Assembly: GCA_964514055.1 (NCBI GenBank)
Contig: CAZEPB010000001.1
Location: 1-64,000, forward strand
Reading direction: 5' to 3'
DNA: 64,000 nt
Source: SG8-32-3 sp964514055
Lineage (GTDB): Archaea > Thermoproteota > Bathyarchaeia > Bathyarchaeales > Bathycorpusculaceae
Made by a program: the position numbers and the translations under genes. Every line of letters begins with the position of its first letter. The stretch's first letter is position 1. Below the pieces are notes generated by a model. That model worked only from the letters and a program-made list of their open reading frames with translations, was not told where the DNA came from and searched no databases. Shown here piece by piece: positions 50,322-59,699 of this stretch.

Positions 50322-51350
50322 ATGGAGCAGACGTGTGAAGAGATTCAGTTAGGGATTTTTGAGAAGTACCTTGCTTTATGGGTTTTCTTGTGTATGGTGA
50401 TTGGGCTTTTGCTCTCGCAGCTTGTTCCAGAGTTAAGCATCGCGATAAACGGTCTTCAGTTCGGTGGAATATCGATACCGATAGGCGTGTGCCTCTTTCT
50501 GATGATGTATCCCGCGCTCTTGAACCTGCAGTTCAGGGAACTGAAAAAGTTGGCGAAAAATCCAAAACCTATTATCCTGACACTGATATCGAATTGGGTT
50601 TGGGCGCCCTTAGTAACGGCTTTTCTGGCGTACTACTTCTTGGCGGGTCACGACCAGTTGATTGTTGCCTTGATACTGCTTGGTTCCAGCCCATGCACGG
50701 CTATGGTCTGTGTCTGGGGCGCCCTAGCCAACGGAAATCAAGAGCAGAACGTGGTCAACACAAGCCTGAACACGATAACGATTATGTTTCTGTACGCGCC
50801 CATTGTCACGCTGCTGACGGGTGTTCGGAACATTCAGATTGACCGTTTAGCTCTTGTCATGTCTGTACTGGTGTTCATTGGAATCCCACTGGTTTTAGGC
50901 ATCATCTCAAAGAGAGCCCTTAAAGCCAGAAAAGGCGAGGTATGGTTCCAAGACACTTTCAGACCCGCCATAGGAAACGTTGCTGTAGCTGCTCTTTTGG
51001 CAACGTTGGTTGTCCTGTTCTCGCTGAATGGACAAGTGCTAATCCAGCATCCAGAAGAGATGGTGCTAGTTTCAATCCCGTTGCTGCTAGGCTTTTTCAT
51101 AATCGTCGGTTTGAACTTGCTGGTTACACGGTTTGCGGGGCTCAGGTACAGGGAGGGCATAATCGCCGTGATAATTGGTTCTTCCAGCCATTTCGAGATT
51201 GCCATTGCCACCGCCGTCAGCATTTACGGTTTAGGCTCTCAAGCCGCGTTGGGAACTACAATGGGGCTGTTCTGGGAAGTCCCAGTAATGCTTAGTTTAG
51301 TGTATTTAGGCAAGAAACTTGGGAAAAGAGGATTTTGGAAGAGCACTTAG
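50322..51350 (+). CDS. acr3: Acr3-type arsenite efflux permease
   Basis: About 342 residues with ten hydrophobic segments (BART superfamily). The conserved GSSPCTAMVCVWG segment of helix 4 contains the essential Cys of Acr3 permeases; the discontinuous helix around GSSSHFEIAIATAVS is also typical. Exports As(III) (or antimonite) by proton exchange. GAGGTG at 50310-50315 serves the ATG at 50322; a GTG at 50313 overlaps this SD and is less likely. Lies 28 bp after arsR. Confidence 0.94.
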   Translation: MEQTCEEIQLGIFEKYLALWVFLCMVIGLLLSQLVPELSIAINGLQFGGISIPIGVCLFLMMYPALLNLQFRELKKLAKNPKPIILTLISNWVWAPLVTAFLAYYFLAGHDQLIVALILLGSSPCTAMVCVWGALANGNQEQNVVNTSLNTITIMFLYAPIVTLLTGVRNIQIDRLALVMSVLVFIGIPLVLGIISKRALKARKGEVWFQDTFRPAIGNVAVAALLATLVVLFSLNGQVLIQHPEEMVLVSIPLLLGFFIIVGLNLLVTRFAGLRYREGIIAVIIGSSSHFEIAIATAVSIYGLGSQAALGTTMGLFWEVPVMLSLVYLGKKLGKRGFWKST

Positions 51351-51670
51351 GTTGTCCAGTACGAAAACACATCTAGGTCCTTTCTTCCAAGCTCCTTTTT
51401 GAGGAAATCAATTACGTCTTGGTCTTCCAGAAAGCGTCCTTGCTTGTTTTCACGTATCGAAATCGCTGTCTCTCTAAGCGTGTTTCCTTTTGGAAAATCA
51501 ACGTAAACGTAATACTTGTTTGGTGCAGGAAGAATCAATCTTAAGCATGTGGGCTCCTTTGTTTTGGACATAGCGTTCTGGTCGATGCTGTAAACAACTG
51601 CGGCTGGCTTGAGTTCAGCAGCTAAGCGTTTGAATTCCTTCCAACTCCTAAGCCTAACTACTTCGCTCAA
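51347..51670 (-). CDS. conserved hypothetical protein, 107 residues
   Basis: Small soluble alpha/beta protein with alternating strands (AAVVYSIDQNA, TCLRLILPAPNKYYVYVDFP) and a C-terminal helix (DQDVIDFLKKELGRKDL). No catalytic or metal motif and no family recognised. Sits 21 bp downstream of the thymidylate synthase gene on the same strand and may be cotranscribed. Confidence 0.55.
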   Translation of the reverse strand: MSEVVRLRSWKEFKRLAAELKPAAVVYSIDQNAMSKTKEPTCLRLILPAPNKYYVYVDFPKGNTLRETAISIRENKQGRFLEDQDVIDFLKKELGRKDLDVFSYWTT

Positions 51671-51691
51671 AAGACCTCATCTGCAACAAGC

Positions 51692-52429
51692 TCATTTTTC
51701 TTTAACCGCTTCTTCCGAGGCACCTATAACTTTAGAAATTCGCTGTGTTTTGGAGCTGGTTTTTGGCTTCAAAAGGTCCTCAACTAGTTTGTTCAGTCTT
51801 TGGTATATGTGGCAGTTCTTTGAGTGGAAAATCAGTTTTCCAGTTTCCAACGAGAGGTCTCCGAGTCTGTTAATGTCTTTCACGAAGGCTTCGTTGAAAA
51901 GCTGCAGTCCCGCGATGTTGGCTGGCAATCCTGCGTACGCATCCCAAGACCTGAAATAGCATGTTAAGTGCATTTTTCCCTCAAGAATCTCGGTGTCAAT
52001 CAGGCTCAAGCATGGCGGTTCATGCCTCCTGGCACCGAGGCTTTTTCGTATGTCTTCGGGTAACCTGATAACCATCGTAACTTGCCTGTCTCGCTGTTCT
52101 TGCACGTACCTTTTCACTGCTTCTTCTATCTGATTGATAGGATGGTTGAGTCTGCTGCCGTAGGTGTACGTTTCCTCATCCTGTTTCTCGCCACACCATA
52201 AGTACTCCAACGCGTAACCTTGGACGTATTTGATGCTGCAAGGCGCCTTATCGCTCACTAAAGGTCTAGTTTCTGGATGCGTAATCTCTATTGTTAAATT
52301 GAGCTTCTTGGTCTCAGTGACTTCCGAGCCGTAGCCCACCTGAAAAGCGTCACCCTCATTCCATATGCGACTTAACGCTTGGAACCAAGCATCTGGGCAA
52401 TCAAACGCCGTGATTTTAACGTGTTTCAT
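51692..52429 (-). CDS. thyA: archaeal thymidylate synthase
   Basis: Methylates dUMP to dTMP. About 245 residues, the divergent archaeal ThyA type. TYGSRLNHPINQIEEAVKR, the catalytic Cys in PPCLSLIDTEI and the binding block YFRSWDAYAGLPANIAGLQL with SLETGKLIFHSKNCHIY are visible. The longest frame begins at 52462; ATG at 52429 gives MKHVKITAFDCPDAWF, matching the family. Which folate or pterin donor it uses (tetrahydrofolate or H4MPT) is not readable; the H4MPT enzymes here make the latter plausible. Confidence 0.88.
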   Translation of the reverse strand: MKHVKITAFDCPDAWFQALSRIWNEGDAFQVGYGSEVTETKKLNLTIEITHPETRPLVSDKAPCSIKYVQGYALEYLWCGEKQDEETYTYGSRLNHPINQIEEAVKRYVQEQRDRQVTMVIRLPEDIRKSLGARRHEPPCLSLIDTEILEGKMHLTCYFRSWDAYAGLPANIAGLQLFNEAFVKDINRLGDLSLETGKLIFHSKNCHIYQRLNKLVEDLLKPKTSSKTQRISKVIGASEEAVKEK

Positions 52430-52570
52430 AGCACATTTCCTCCAGAACCATCCATCAAACAAAGCATCAAACTACTTTTGCCCTCTTCCCTCATATAAAT
52501 TTGCATTTTTCCAAAACAAACGCATCTGCAAAAAGCCTGACTAATCTACAAAAATACACCAAAACTCAAT

Positions 52571-52600
52571 CTATATAAAAGGGAGGGGGTAGCTCAACAG
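52571..52600 (+). repeat. variant promoter block near the thermosome 3' end
   Basis: CTATATAAAA followed by GGGAGGGGGTAGC, closely matching 13991-14013 next to tRNA-Gly and more loosely the three blocks at 38.7, 45.1 and 63.7 kb. The continuation GTAGCTCAACAGAGCA looks like a tRNA D arm with a shortened loop, so it may be a tRNA relic behind its promoter. No open frame or complete tRNA follows in the 46 bases before the thermosome stop. Confidence 0.35.
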
Positions 52601-52646
52601 AGCAGTTAGACGCGTGATAGTTGAAAAGGACAAAAAATGGAAGAGC

Positions 52647-54320
52647 TTAGTAGGGCATTCCGCCCATACCCATGCCGCCCATTCCACCCATGCCTCCTGG
52701 AGGCATTCCTGGTGGCATTGGGGGTGCTTTTCCGCCGCCTTTGACGCTGATGAGGTCGTCGATTTTCAGGATCATGTTTGCTGCTTCGGTGGCTGATTTG
52801 ATGACTTGCTGCTTCACACGCAGAGGTTCAAGCACCAGCAGGTCAAGCATGTTCTTGATTTTTCCTGTGGTGACTTCGATGCCGAAGTATTTGTGGTCTG
52901 ATTTTTCATGCTCAGCTCTCAGGGCTACCATGATGTCGATAGGGTCTAAACCAGCGTTTTCAGCCAGTGTCAACGGAACAGCCTCGACGGCTTCTGCGTA
53001 AGCTTCAACAGCTAGTTGTTCGCGTCCGCCGACTTTGACAGCGTAGTTTCTCAGGTTCTTAGCTAATTCTGCTTCTGGTGCGCCGCCGCCCGCAACAATC
53101 TTTCCGTCTTCCACCGAGTTTCTGACCACGCATAAGCCGTCATGTAGCGAGCGTTCCGCCTCATCGATCACTTGGGAAGAGGCGCCTCTGATAACTATCG
53201 TCACTGCCTTCGGGTTCTTGCACTCGCGCACGTAGATGAGTTTGTCGTCGCCGATTTTAACCTCTTCAACCTTCTTGGCTTTTCCAAGAGCTTTAGCATT
53301 CAAGTCTTTAACGTTGGACAGTATTTCGCCGCCTGTGGCTCTGGTTAATTTTTCCATGTCGCTGCTGCTGACGCTTTTAACAGTCATTATACCCGCTTTC
53401 GCCAAAAAGTGCAGTGCCATGTCGTCTACGCCTTTCTCGCAGAAAACCACGTTGGCGCCAGATTTTTTGACTGCGTCAACCATTTCTTTAAGCATTCGTT
53501 CTTCCTCGTCTAAGAAGAGTTGCATTTGGTCAGGGGTTTCAATGTTGATTTTTGCGTCGAACTCTGGTTTTTCAATTTCCAGTTTTTCATTGAGCAAAGC
53601 TATTTTTGCGTTTTCAGTCAACTTCGGCATCTGTGAACTGGCAACTTCTTTGTCGATGACCATGCCTTTTACGAGTTCTGTTTCATCCAAGCTTTTGCCG
53701 TGTTTCTTAACGATTTTAATCAGGTCAATGTCAGCCTTGTATTTGCCGTTGATTTTCTCCGCTACCTGCTTAACCGCGTCAACTATAAGCTTGGCGAAGT
53801 GGTTTTCAGCCACGTTGATGGCTTTGCTGGACAAAGAAGTGATAGCTACTTCCCGCAGAGTCTTGTCATCGTTGATGCTCACGGGAATAGCGATTTTATC
53901 CAAAACTTCTTGAGCTTTATCGCTGGCTTTCTTGAAGCCTTCAATAATAACGGTTGGGTGCACATTTTGATCCAGCAGGCTTTCCGCCTTTGCAAGCAGT
54001 TCTCCGGCTAAAATCACTGCGGTTGTGGTTCCGTCGCCGACCTCGTTGTCTTGAGCCTTGGCTACTTCCACAAGCATTTTTGCCGCTGGATGCTGCACAT
54101 CAAGCTCCTTCATTATAGTTGCGCCGTCGTTCGTTATGGCAACGTCGCCGAGAGTGGTGACTAGCATCTTGTCCATGCCGCAAGGGCCAAGTGTGGTCTT
54201 TACGGCTTCAGCCACTATCTTGGCAGCCATTATGTTGTTTTTTTGTGCTTCGCGACCTGTTGTTCTTCCTGTGCCTTCTCTTAATACTAAAACTGGAATG
54301 TTTCCTCCACCTGTAGACAT
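52647..54320 (-). CDS. thsA: thermosome (group II chaperonin) subunit
   Basis: 557 residues. Apical, intermediate and equatorial domains of the CCT/thermosome family: GPCGMDKMLV, the ATP site NDGATIMKELDVQHPAAK, GDGTTTAVILAGELL, and the equatorial EVTTGKIKNMLD region. The C-terminus ends in Gly-Gly-Met repeats, as is typical. Forms an 8- or 9-membered double ring in the cytosol. SD GGTGAG before the ATG; a single subunit gene is visible in the window. Confidence 0.97.
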   Translation of the reverse strand: MSTGGGNIPVLVLREGTGRTTGREAQKNNIMAAKIVAEAVKTTLGPCGMDKMLVTTLGDVAITNDGATIMKELDVQHPAAKMLVEVAKAQDNEVGDGTTTAVILAGELLAKAESLLDQNVHPTVIIEGFKKASDKAQEVLDKIAIPVSINDDKTLREVAITSLSSKAINVAENHFAKLIVDAVKQVAEKINGKYKADIDLIKIVKKHGKSLDETELVKGMVIDKEVASSQMPKLTENAKIALLNEKLEIEKPEFDAKINIETPDQMQLFLDEEERMLKEMVDAVKKSGANVVFCEKGVDDMALHFLAKAGIMTVKSVSSSDMEKLTRATGGEILSNVKDLNAKALGKAKKVEEVKIGDDKLIYVRECKNPKAVTIVIRGASSQVIDEAERSLHDGLCVVRNSVEDGKIVAGGGAPEAELAKNLRNYAVKVGGREQLAVEAYAEAVEAVPLTLAENAGLDPIDIMVALRAEHEKSDHKYFGIEVTTGKIKNMLDLLVLEPLRVKQQVIKSATEAANMILKIDDLISVKGGGKAPPMPPGMPPGGMGGMGGMGMGGMPY

Positions 54321-54401
54321 TTTCTCACCAATTTTTCATTTATACAAGATTTTTGATTTCTACACGGAACAATTAAGCCTACGATATAAGTTTTTCTCAG
54401 T

Positions 54402-55463
54402 CTACTCTGCCTTGATGATATTGTATCCAGACGCTTTACGCAGCCTGTTCATAACCGCCAAGCCCAACCCCTCAGTGGGCACACCCTCAGCGATTATCAC
54501 ATCCACGCCTTCAGCGTCAAGCTCACGCAGCAAGCGGAACAGGTTTTGGGCAACCACCGCCAAGTTGAAGCGGCTGCCAAGAGACTTAACCACATCAGCC
54601 CTATAAGCCGCTAAGGTTTCGTCGGTAGCCAGAACTCCCACCTTCACCCCTTTGAGCCTGTAAGCCTCGGCTAGTTCTTTGACTTTGGTGATAACCGCTG
54701 AAATTCCGCCTTCCACGACAATCACCTGAGCGTTCGGAGCGTAATGCTTATGCTTCATACCAGGCGACCGCGTCTTTTCGATGGACAATTCTTTCTCGGC
54801 AACAACAAAAGGGTGAAGTTTCACATCGCCAAGAACTCGCCTCAACACTTCAAACGGCGTTCCTCCAGGACGAAGAATCAGCGGAGGGTCAACGCTCAAG
54901 TCTAGAACAGTTGACTCCACACCAATGCGCGTGGGACCACCATCCAAAATCGCGTCGATCCGCCCGTTAAGATCATCAAAAACGTGTTCGGCAGACGTTG
55001 GACTCGGCTTACCCGCGAGATTAGCGCTTGGAGCAGCAATGGGACAACGGCTTTCTCTGATCAACGCCAAAGCAACAGCGTGCTGAGGCATCCTCACGGC
55101 GATGGTTTCCAAACCTGCAACCGTCACGTCTGGAACAATCTCCGAACGCTTAAAAATCAAAGTTAACGGTCCAGGCCAAAACTTCCTCATCAGCCTATCA
55201 GCTTTCGGCGGAACCTGATCGGATAATCTGTAAACGTCGTCTACGTTTTCCACGTGAACAATGGGCGGGTTATCCATAGGCCGCTTTTTTGCCTCAAACA
55301 ACGCTAAAACAGCTTTTTGGTTCAGCGCGTCTGCGCCTAAACCGTAAACTGTCTCTGTGGGAAACGCTACTAAGCCGCCTTCTCTGATGATGTCTGCTGC
55401 AACACGCACTTTTTCGATGTCTGGTTGTTGAGAATCAACCTTCAACACAACGGTCTGCTTCAT
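54402..55463 (-). CDS. sua5: L-threonylcarbamoyladenylate synthase (Sua5/YrdC)
   Basis: Makes the precursor of t6A37 in ANN-decoding tRNAs. The YrdC domain shows GGLVAFPTETVYGLGADA, KRPMDNPPIVHV, FWPGPLTLIF, RMPQHAVALALI and SANLAGKPSPTSAEHV; the Sua5 C-terminal domain (about 230-350) includes SPGMKHKHYAP. The longest frame starts at 55529; the ATG at 55463 (MKQTVVLKV) matches relatives and has GAGG about 10 bases upstream. Length then about 353. Confidence 0.93.
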   Translation of the reverse strand: MKQTVVLKVDSQQPDIEKVRVAADIIREGGLVAFPTETVYGLGADALNQKAVLALFEAKKRPMDNPPIVHVENVDDVYRLSDQVPPKADRLMRKFWPGPLTLIFKRSEIVPDVTVAGLETIAVRMPQHAVALALIRESRCPIAAPSANLAGKPSPTSAEHVFDDLNGRIDAILDGGPTRIGVESTVLDLSVDPPLILRPGGTPFEVLRRVLGDVKLHPFVVAEKELSIEKTRSPGMKHKHYAPNAQVIVVEGGISAVITKVKELAEAYRLKGVKVGVLATDETLAAYRADVVKSLGSRFNLAVVAQNLFRLLRELDAEGVDVIIAEGVPTEGLGLAVMNRLRKASGYNIIKAE

Positions 55464-55547
55464 TCTGGCTGCCTCATCCATACTGCGTGAGTGCACCCTT
55501 AAACGTAACGCTATTCTCCAGTTTCCCACACTCGTGAACCAAAAATC

Positions 55548-56045
55548 TCAGACGATATACTGACTCAAAACTTTTTTCATGCTCTTCGGCATGTCCTGCG
55601 CCGCAGCAATACTATTTAAAAGCGTAATTATCGCAGGTTGACAGCGAGCGATGTCCGTCAAGCTAACTAAACCTAACAGGTTGTCCTTGTCTACGACGAG
55701 CAACTTCTTTATTTTCCTCTCAAACATCAGCCGCACAGCCTTCTCCAAATTTGTGCCAGAAGCAACGACTTCCAAAGGGCTCGACATGACCTCTGTAACC
55801 TTGATCTTTTGAGCGTTCTTGGCTTCAACGATCACACGCTTCAAGAGGTCTCTTTCTGTGATTATGCCTATAGCCTTGCCTTTTCTGACGGCAATCAAGC
55901 AGCTTATCTCGTTTTGGTCCATAACGTCCGCAGCCTCTTTAACAGTTGCGTTCTCGTCTATAGTAAGGACCTCCGTGGTCATCACGTCCTCCACTTTCAG
56001 CGAAATTTCGCCTTTGCCTGCTTTTTCTTTCGGCACTTGAATCAC
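55548..56045 (-). CDS. two-CBS-domain protein
   Basis: 165 residues consisting of a tandem CBS (Bateman) module: VEDVMTTEVLTIDENATVKEAADVM and VTEVMSSPLEVVASGTNLEKAVRLM, each followed by GIITERDLL or GLVSLTDIA. Expected to bind adenosine nucleotides and sense energy state. GTG starts at 56045 and 56036 are possible; the second has GGTGAT at SD distance. A C-terminal helical tail follows. Target unknown. Confidence 0.88.
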   Translation of the reverse strand: MIQVPKEKAGKGEISLKVEDVMTTEVLTIDENATVKEAADVMDQNEISCLIAVRKGKAIGIITERDLLKRVIVEAKNAQKIKVTEVMSSPLEVVASGTNLEKAVRLMFERKIKKLLVVDKDNLLGLVSLTDIARCQPAIITLLNSIAAAQDMPKSMKKVLSQYIV

Positions 56046-56117
56046 CTGCTACTAAACTCTAATTCTAATATAATATATAAAAGATAATCGCGCCATGCGA
56101 TGGCGAAATCAGCTGTT

Positions 56118-56612
56118 TTAGCTTTTGATTTTAAGCACAACCGAAGTTTCGACCTGTCGTTCAGGAATGTTCCAGTATTTTCGAAGAAGCCTGTCCTTTT
56201 CCTCTTTTGACACCAATTTGAAACCGTGCTTCTCGTAGAAACGAACAGCCCAGTGGGCAGCTTCCCACGTTCCCACCAGAACCTCGGTTGTTCCAGCTAA
56301 GCCCAGTAGATGTTTAAGCAGTTTTTCTCCTAATCCTCTTCTTTGACGTCTTGTCAGCACATACGCGTGCCTAATCAAAGTAACATGGTTAACCCGTTGG
56401 ATTCCCATAACCGCCACCAAAACGTCGTCTTCTACCCAACCATAGAATTCTACTCCGCTTTCGATTTCTCCTCTAAGCTCTTCAGCTGACATGTACGGCT
56501 CGTTCCATCTGTCCCTTGGAATTACGCCTTTGTACGCCTCAGCGGCATCGTTCACAACATGCAGAATGGAATTGAATTCAGCAGGTGGCAGCTTGCTTAT
56601 CATTTGTTCCAT
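56118..56612 (-). CDS. GNAT family N-acetyltransferase
   Basis: 164 residues. GNAT motif A is seen as RHAYVLTRRQRRGLGEKLLKHL (acetyl-CoA pyrophosphate loop R-R-G-L-G-x), and the later AAHWAVRFYEKHGFKLV is motif B. Substrate unknown. Downstream of the PAC4-like gene on the same strand, 36 bp gap. Confidence 0.85.
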   Translation of the reverse strand: MEQMISKLPPAEFNSILHVVNDAAEAYKGVIPRDRWNEPYMSAEELRGEIESGVEFYGWVEDDVLVAVMGIQRVNHVTLIRHAYVLTRRQRRGLGEKLLKHLLGLAGTTEVLVGTWEAAHWAVRFYEKHGFKLVSKEEKDRLLRKYWNIPERQVETSVVLKIKS

Positions 56613-56648
56613 CCCCTTTAGAAGACCAAATGTTAGGCTAGGCGGAAC

Positions 56649-57035
56649 CTACGTTGCTGCAGCCTCTTTTTCACTTTCTGCGCGAAGAACTTTTTCTATC
56701 AGGTGCATGAAAAACGCTTGTGCCTGCATTTCATTTAGACTATCCAGATAAACGGAAACCATGGCAATTTTTCCCTTTTTAGAGGCAACGTATTCGGCGA
56801 ACATGCGCGCTGAAACCGCGCTTTTGTCGCCTAAAAGCACTGACGACGAGACTGGACCCAGCAGGTCCTTGGGTTTGGGAACGGCAATCGCCAAGGTTCC
56901 AAGCTTATCCTCTTTCTCGCTCAGCATGATAAGGCATGAGTTTTTGGTTTCAACATAAACGGCAAGGAACCTTGTGTCCTGCTCGAAAAGTTCTTCTTTT
57001 ACGACTTTGGCGCGCTCCATTCTCTCTTGCTCCAC
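56649..57035 (-). CDS. PAC4/Pba4-like proteasome assembly chaperone homologue (tentative)
   Basis: 128 residues. The pattern LAVYVETKNSCLIMLSE, then LGTLAIAVPKP, SSVLLGDKSAVSARMFAEYVA and GKIAMVSVYLDSLNE matches the strand-helix order of eukaryotic PAC4 (a WVG-type strand, an LAVAM-type strand, then STSLLG, LAxRL and KQVFVS). No catalytic residues. If correct, it would assist proteasome assembly. The alignment is by eye, and other small cytosolic proteins with the same fold are possible. Confidence 0.45.
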   Translation of the reverse strand: MEQERMERAKVVKEELFEQDTRFLAVYVETKNSCLIMLSEKEDKLGTLAIAVPKPKDLLGPVSSSVLLGDKSAVSARMFAEYVASKKGKIAMVSVYLDSLNEMQAQAFFMHLIEKVLRAESEKEAAAT

Positions 57036-57092
57036 TGCCTATTTATAGCATGATGAATTCACTATTTAGCGTTTTCAACAAAACGAGGCAAC

Positions 57093-57764
57093 ATGATGGA
57101 TGAAAAACGAGCGTCCGCGGTCTTGGCGATACTGCGGCGAACCTTTACCCTGCCCAAGTGGACCGAAGCAAAACGTGAGCCGTTTGAAACGTTGATTGTG
57201 ACGATTATTTCACAGAACACCGCGGACAGAAACACCGCCAGAGCCTTCGAACGCCTCTCGAACAGGTTCGAAATCAAGCCCGAAGTGCTGGCGAAAACGG
57301 AAACCAGCCAGATTGAAGAAAGCCTGAAAACCGCTGGTCTCTACAGGAACAAAGCCAAAACAATAAAACAGGTTTCAAGAATAATCCTCGAAAAATTTCA
57401 CGGCTCTTTGCAACCTATATTGTCGCTGCCGCTTGAGGAAGCAAGAAAAACCCTTATTCAAATGCCAGGGATAGGACCGAAAACCGCGGATGTGGTCTTG
57501 CTCTTTTCCACAAGGCAACCCACGATTCCCGTGGATACGCACGTGAACCGCGTAACAAAACGGTTAGGGTTTGCGCCCGCAAACGGCGACTACGAAGCCG
57601 TACGCACAAGTCTCCAATCGCTTTACAATCCACCTGACTATTTAGCTGTTCACGTGCTGCTGATTGCACATGGAAGGAGATACTGCAAAGCTAGGCGACC
57701 ATTATGCAAACAATGCCCCGTGAACATGCACTGCCCTTCAAGAGGACTATGGGATAAAGAATGA
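57093..57764 (+). CDS. nth: endonuclease III (DNA glycosylase/AP lyase)
   Basis: Base-excision repair of oxidised pyrimidines. HhH motif LIQMPGIGPKTADVVLL with the catalytic Lys, the catalytic Asp in IPVDTHVNRVTKRLG, and the C-terminal [4Fe-4S] loop C-x6-C-x2-C-x5-C (CKARRPLCKQCPVNMHC). 223 residues. Its stop overlaps the XPD-like start by 4 bp, so a repair operon is likely. An adjacent ATG at 57096 is equally possible as start. Confidence 0.95.
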   Translation: MMDEKRASAVLAILRRTFTLPKWTEAKREPFETLIVTIISQNTADRNTARAFERLSNRFEIKPEVLAKTETSQIEESLKTAGLYRNKAKTIKQVSRIILEKFHGSLQPILSLPLEEARKTLIQMPGIGPKTADVVLLFSTRQPTIPVDTHVNRVTKRLGFAPANGDYEAVRTSLQSLYNPPDYLAVHVLLIAHGRRYCKARRPLCKQCPVNMHCPSRGLWDKE

Positions 57765-59689
57765 CTAAGCTACCACAAGAAGTCAAAGAATATTTCCCTT
57801 ACGCAAGCGTACGCCCTCACCAAGACCAATTCATAAAAACTATTTTCGACGCTGTTGAGGACAGGCGTTCCGTTCTCATCGAAGGCAGCAACGGCTTAGG
57901 AAAGACCATTTCAGCGATTTCCGCGTGCCTCCCAACTGCGGTCTTCAAAGATTTGAAGATACTGTACGTGGCTCGGACTCACAGGCAGCACGACCGTGTC
58001 ATAGAAGAATTAAGAGCAGTTTTCAAGAAGCATCATGTTTCAGGCATCTCGCTTCGCGGGCGCAATCAGATGTGCCTCAACAATTTTGCATCTAAAAACG
58101 CTTTCGATGCTAAATCGCTCATGGAAGCTTGTGAACTTCTGAAAGCAAAAGGCAGATGCCCATACCACAAGACCCCAGAGATGCAAACGTACGAGTATCT
58201 TCAACTTCAACAGCAGATAGCCGCTCGCCCCTACAAGGCGTCTGAAATCCAAAAAGTCTGCAGAAGAAAAAGAGTGTGCCCTTACGAACTTGTAAAAGCC
58301 GCCCTCTCAGATGTCAAAGTCGTGGCGCTGAGCTACCTTTACGTCTTTGACCCTGTTATTCGAACAGCGTTTCTAAAGAACTTTGATTCTCACCTGCAGA
58401 AGACCATCCTAATCGTGGATGAAGCCCACAACCTGCCCGAAACAGCCATAGACATCTCAAGCAGCAGCCTATCCCTTTTCGTTATAAAACAAGCAGAGCT
58501 CGAAGCCAAGAAATACGAAAACAAAGAAATCGAGGCATTCGCCCACTTTTTCAGAAACGAAATCGAAAAACTGACAGAAAACATAAACAGAGAGCAAATG
58601 ATCGCTCCTGAATCCATAATAGAAATCATACAAAAACAAGGTAGCATAGCTAACCCCCGAGGCTTCTTCGAGGAGCTGCATGAGGTTGGCAGTTCCATCA
58701 GGCGCAACTTGCTAGCGGAGGGAAAAACTCCGCGTTCGTACATTCACGGCATGAGCGAATTTCTGCTCCGCTGGCTGGACACTTTGGGCAACGACTCCTT
58801 CACAAACGTCGCAAGCAGGTACACCACACGAGAAAACGCGAAAACCGCCAAGCTGGAAATAGTTGCGCTTGATCCTTCAATAATAACCGCGCCAGTTTTT
58901 TCATTCACTTACTCCAACATAATCATGTCTGGTACTCTTCAACCCTTAGAAGCTTACGCGCGAATAACTCGGCTTCCAGAAAACACCGTGCAGTGTGTTG
59001 TACCCCCACCCTTTCCAAAAGAGCACATTCTCTCGCTCGTTTGTCTCGGCGTATCCACTGCCATGGAAAAAAGAACTCCCGTCATGTACCAGGCAATCAT
59101 AGAGAGAATAAGCGAAGTCGTTTCAAACACTCCTGCAAACACGGGAATTTTCACCGCCTCGTTCGGCGTGTTAAACTCTCTAATAGCTGAAGGACTGGAA
59201 CATGCCTTGGATAAGCGGCTTTTCCACGAGCGCAGAGGTATGAGTTCTAAAGCGAACGAAAAAATTGTGGCTGAGTTCAAAGCCTGCGGTAAAGGTGACG
59301 GCGCCGTGTTCCTCGGTGTTCAAGGTGGAAGAACTTCGGAAGGCGTGGACTTTCCAGGCGACCAGATGAACTCTGTGGTAATCGTAGGCGTGCCTTACGC
59401 GGAACCCACGCCGAGGGTGAAAGCGCAGATAAGCTATTACGAAACTTGTTTTCCCAAGCTGGGACGCGAATACGGTTACGTGCTTCCTGCCATGAAAAAG
59501 GCTTCCCAAGCCGCTGGCAGACCCGTGCGAACTCTGGAGGACTGGGGTGCCATCGTGTTCTTGGACTACCGTTTCGCCACCAGCTACTGCCGCAGTTTTC
59601 TACCCTCATGGATAAAAAACGAAATGAAAGTGCTGCCATCTGGCGACAATTTTTTGGCTCGGGAAATTCACCAGTTTTTCAAGCCTTAA
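57761..59689 (+). CDS. xpd: XPD/Rad3-type DNA helicase
   Basis: 642-residue SF2 5'-3' helicase. Walker A EGSNGLGKTISAIS, the Fe-S domain cysteines (MCLNN, MEACELLKAKGRCPY and CRRKRVCPYE regions), the DEAH box VDEAHNLPE, motif VI QAAGRPVRT and the S-G-T-L motif are all in place. Known role in nucleotide excision repair-like processes. Translationally coupled to nth. The RuvC-like gene at 59700 is convergent. Confidence 0.95.
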   Translation: MTKLPQEVKEYFPYASVRPHQDQFIKTIFDAVEDRRSVLIEGSNGLGKTISAISACLPTAVFKDLKILYVARTHRQHDRVIEELRAVFKKHHVSGISLRGRNQMCLNNFASKNAFDAKSLMEACELLKAKGRCPYHKTPEMQTYEYLQLQQQIAARPYKASEIQKVCRRKRVCPYELVKAALSDVKVVALSYLYVFDPVIRTAFLKNFDSHLQKTILIVDEAHNLPETAIDISSSSLSLFVIKQAELEAKKYENKEIEAFAHFFRNEIEKLTENINREQMIAPESIIEIIQKQGSIANPRGFFEELHEVGSSIRRNLLAEGKTPRSYIHGMSEFLLRWLDTLGNDSFTNVASRYTTRENAKTAKLEIVALDPSIITAPVFSFTYSNIIMSGTLQPLEAYARITRLPENTVQCVVPPPFPKEHILSLVCLGVSTAMEKRTPVMYQAIIERISEVVSNTPANTGIFTASFGVLNSLIAEGLEHALDKRLFHERRGMSSKANEKIVAEFKACGKGDGAVFLGVQGGRTSEGVDFPGDQMNSVVIVGVPYAEPTPRVKAQISYYETCFPKLGREYGYVLPAMKKASQAAGRPVRTLEDWGAIVFLDYRFATSYCRSFLPSWIKNEMKVLPSGDNFLAREIHQFFKP

Positions 59690-59699
59690 CCTACAGCGT

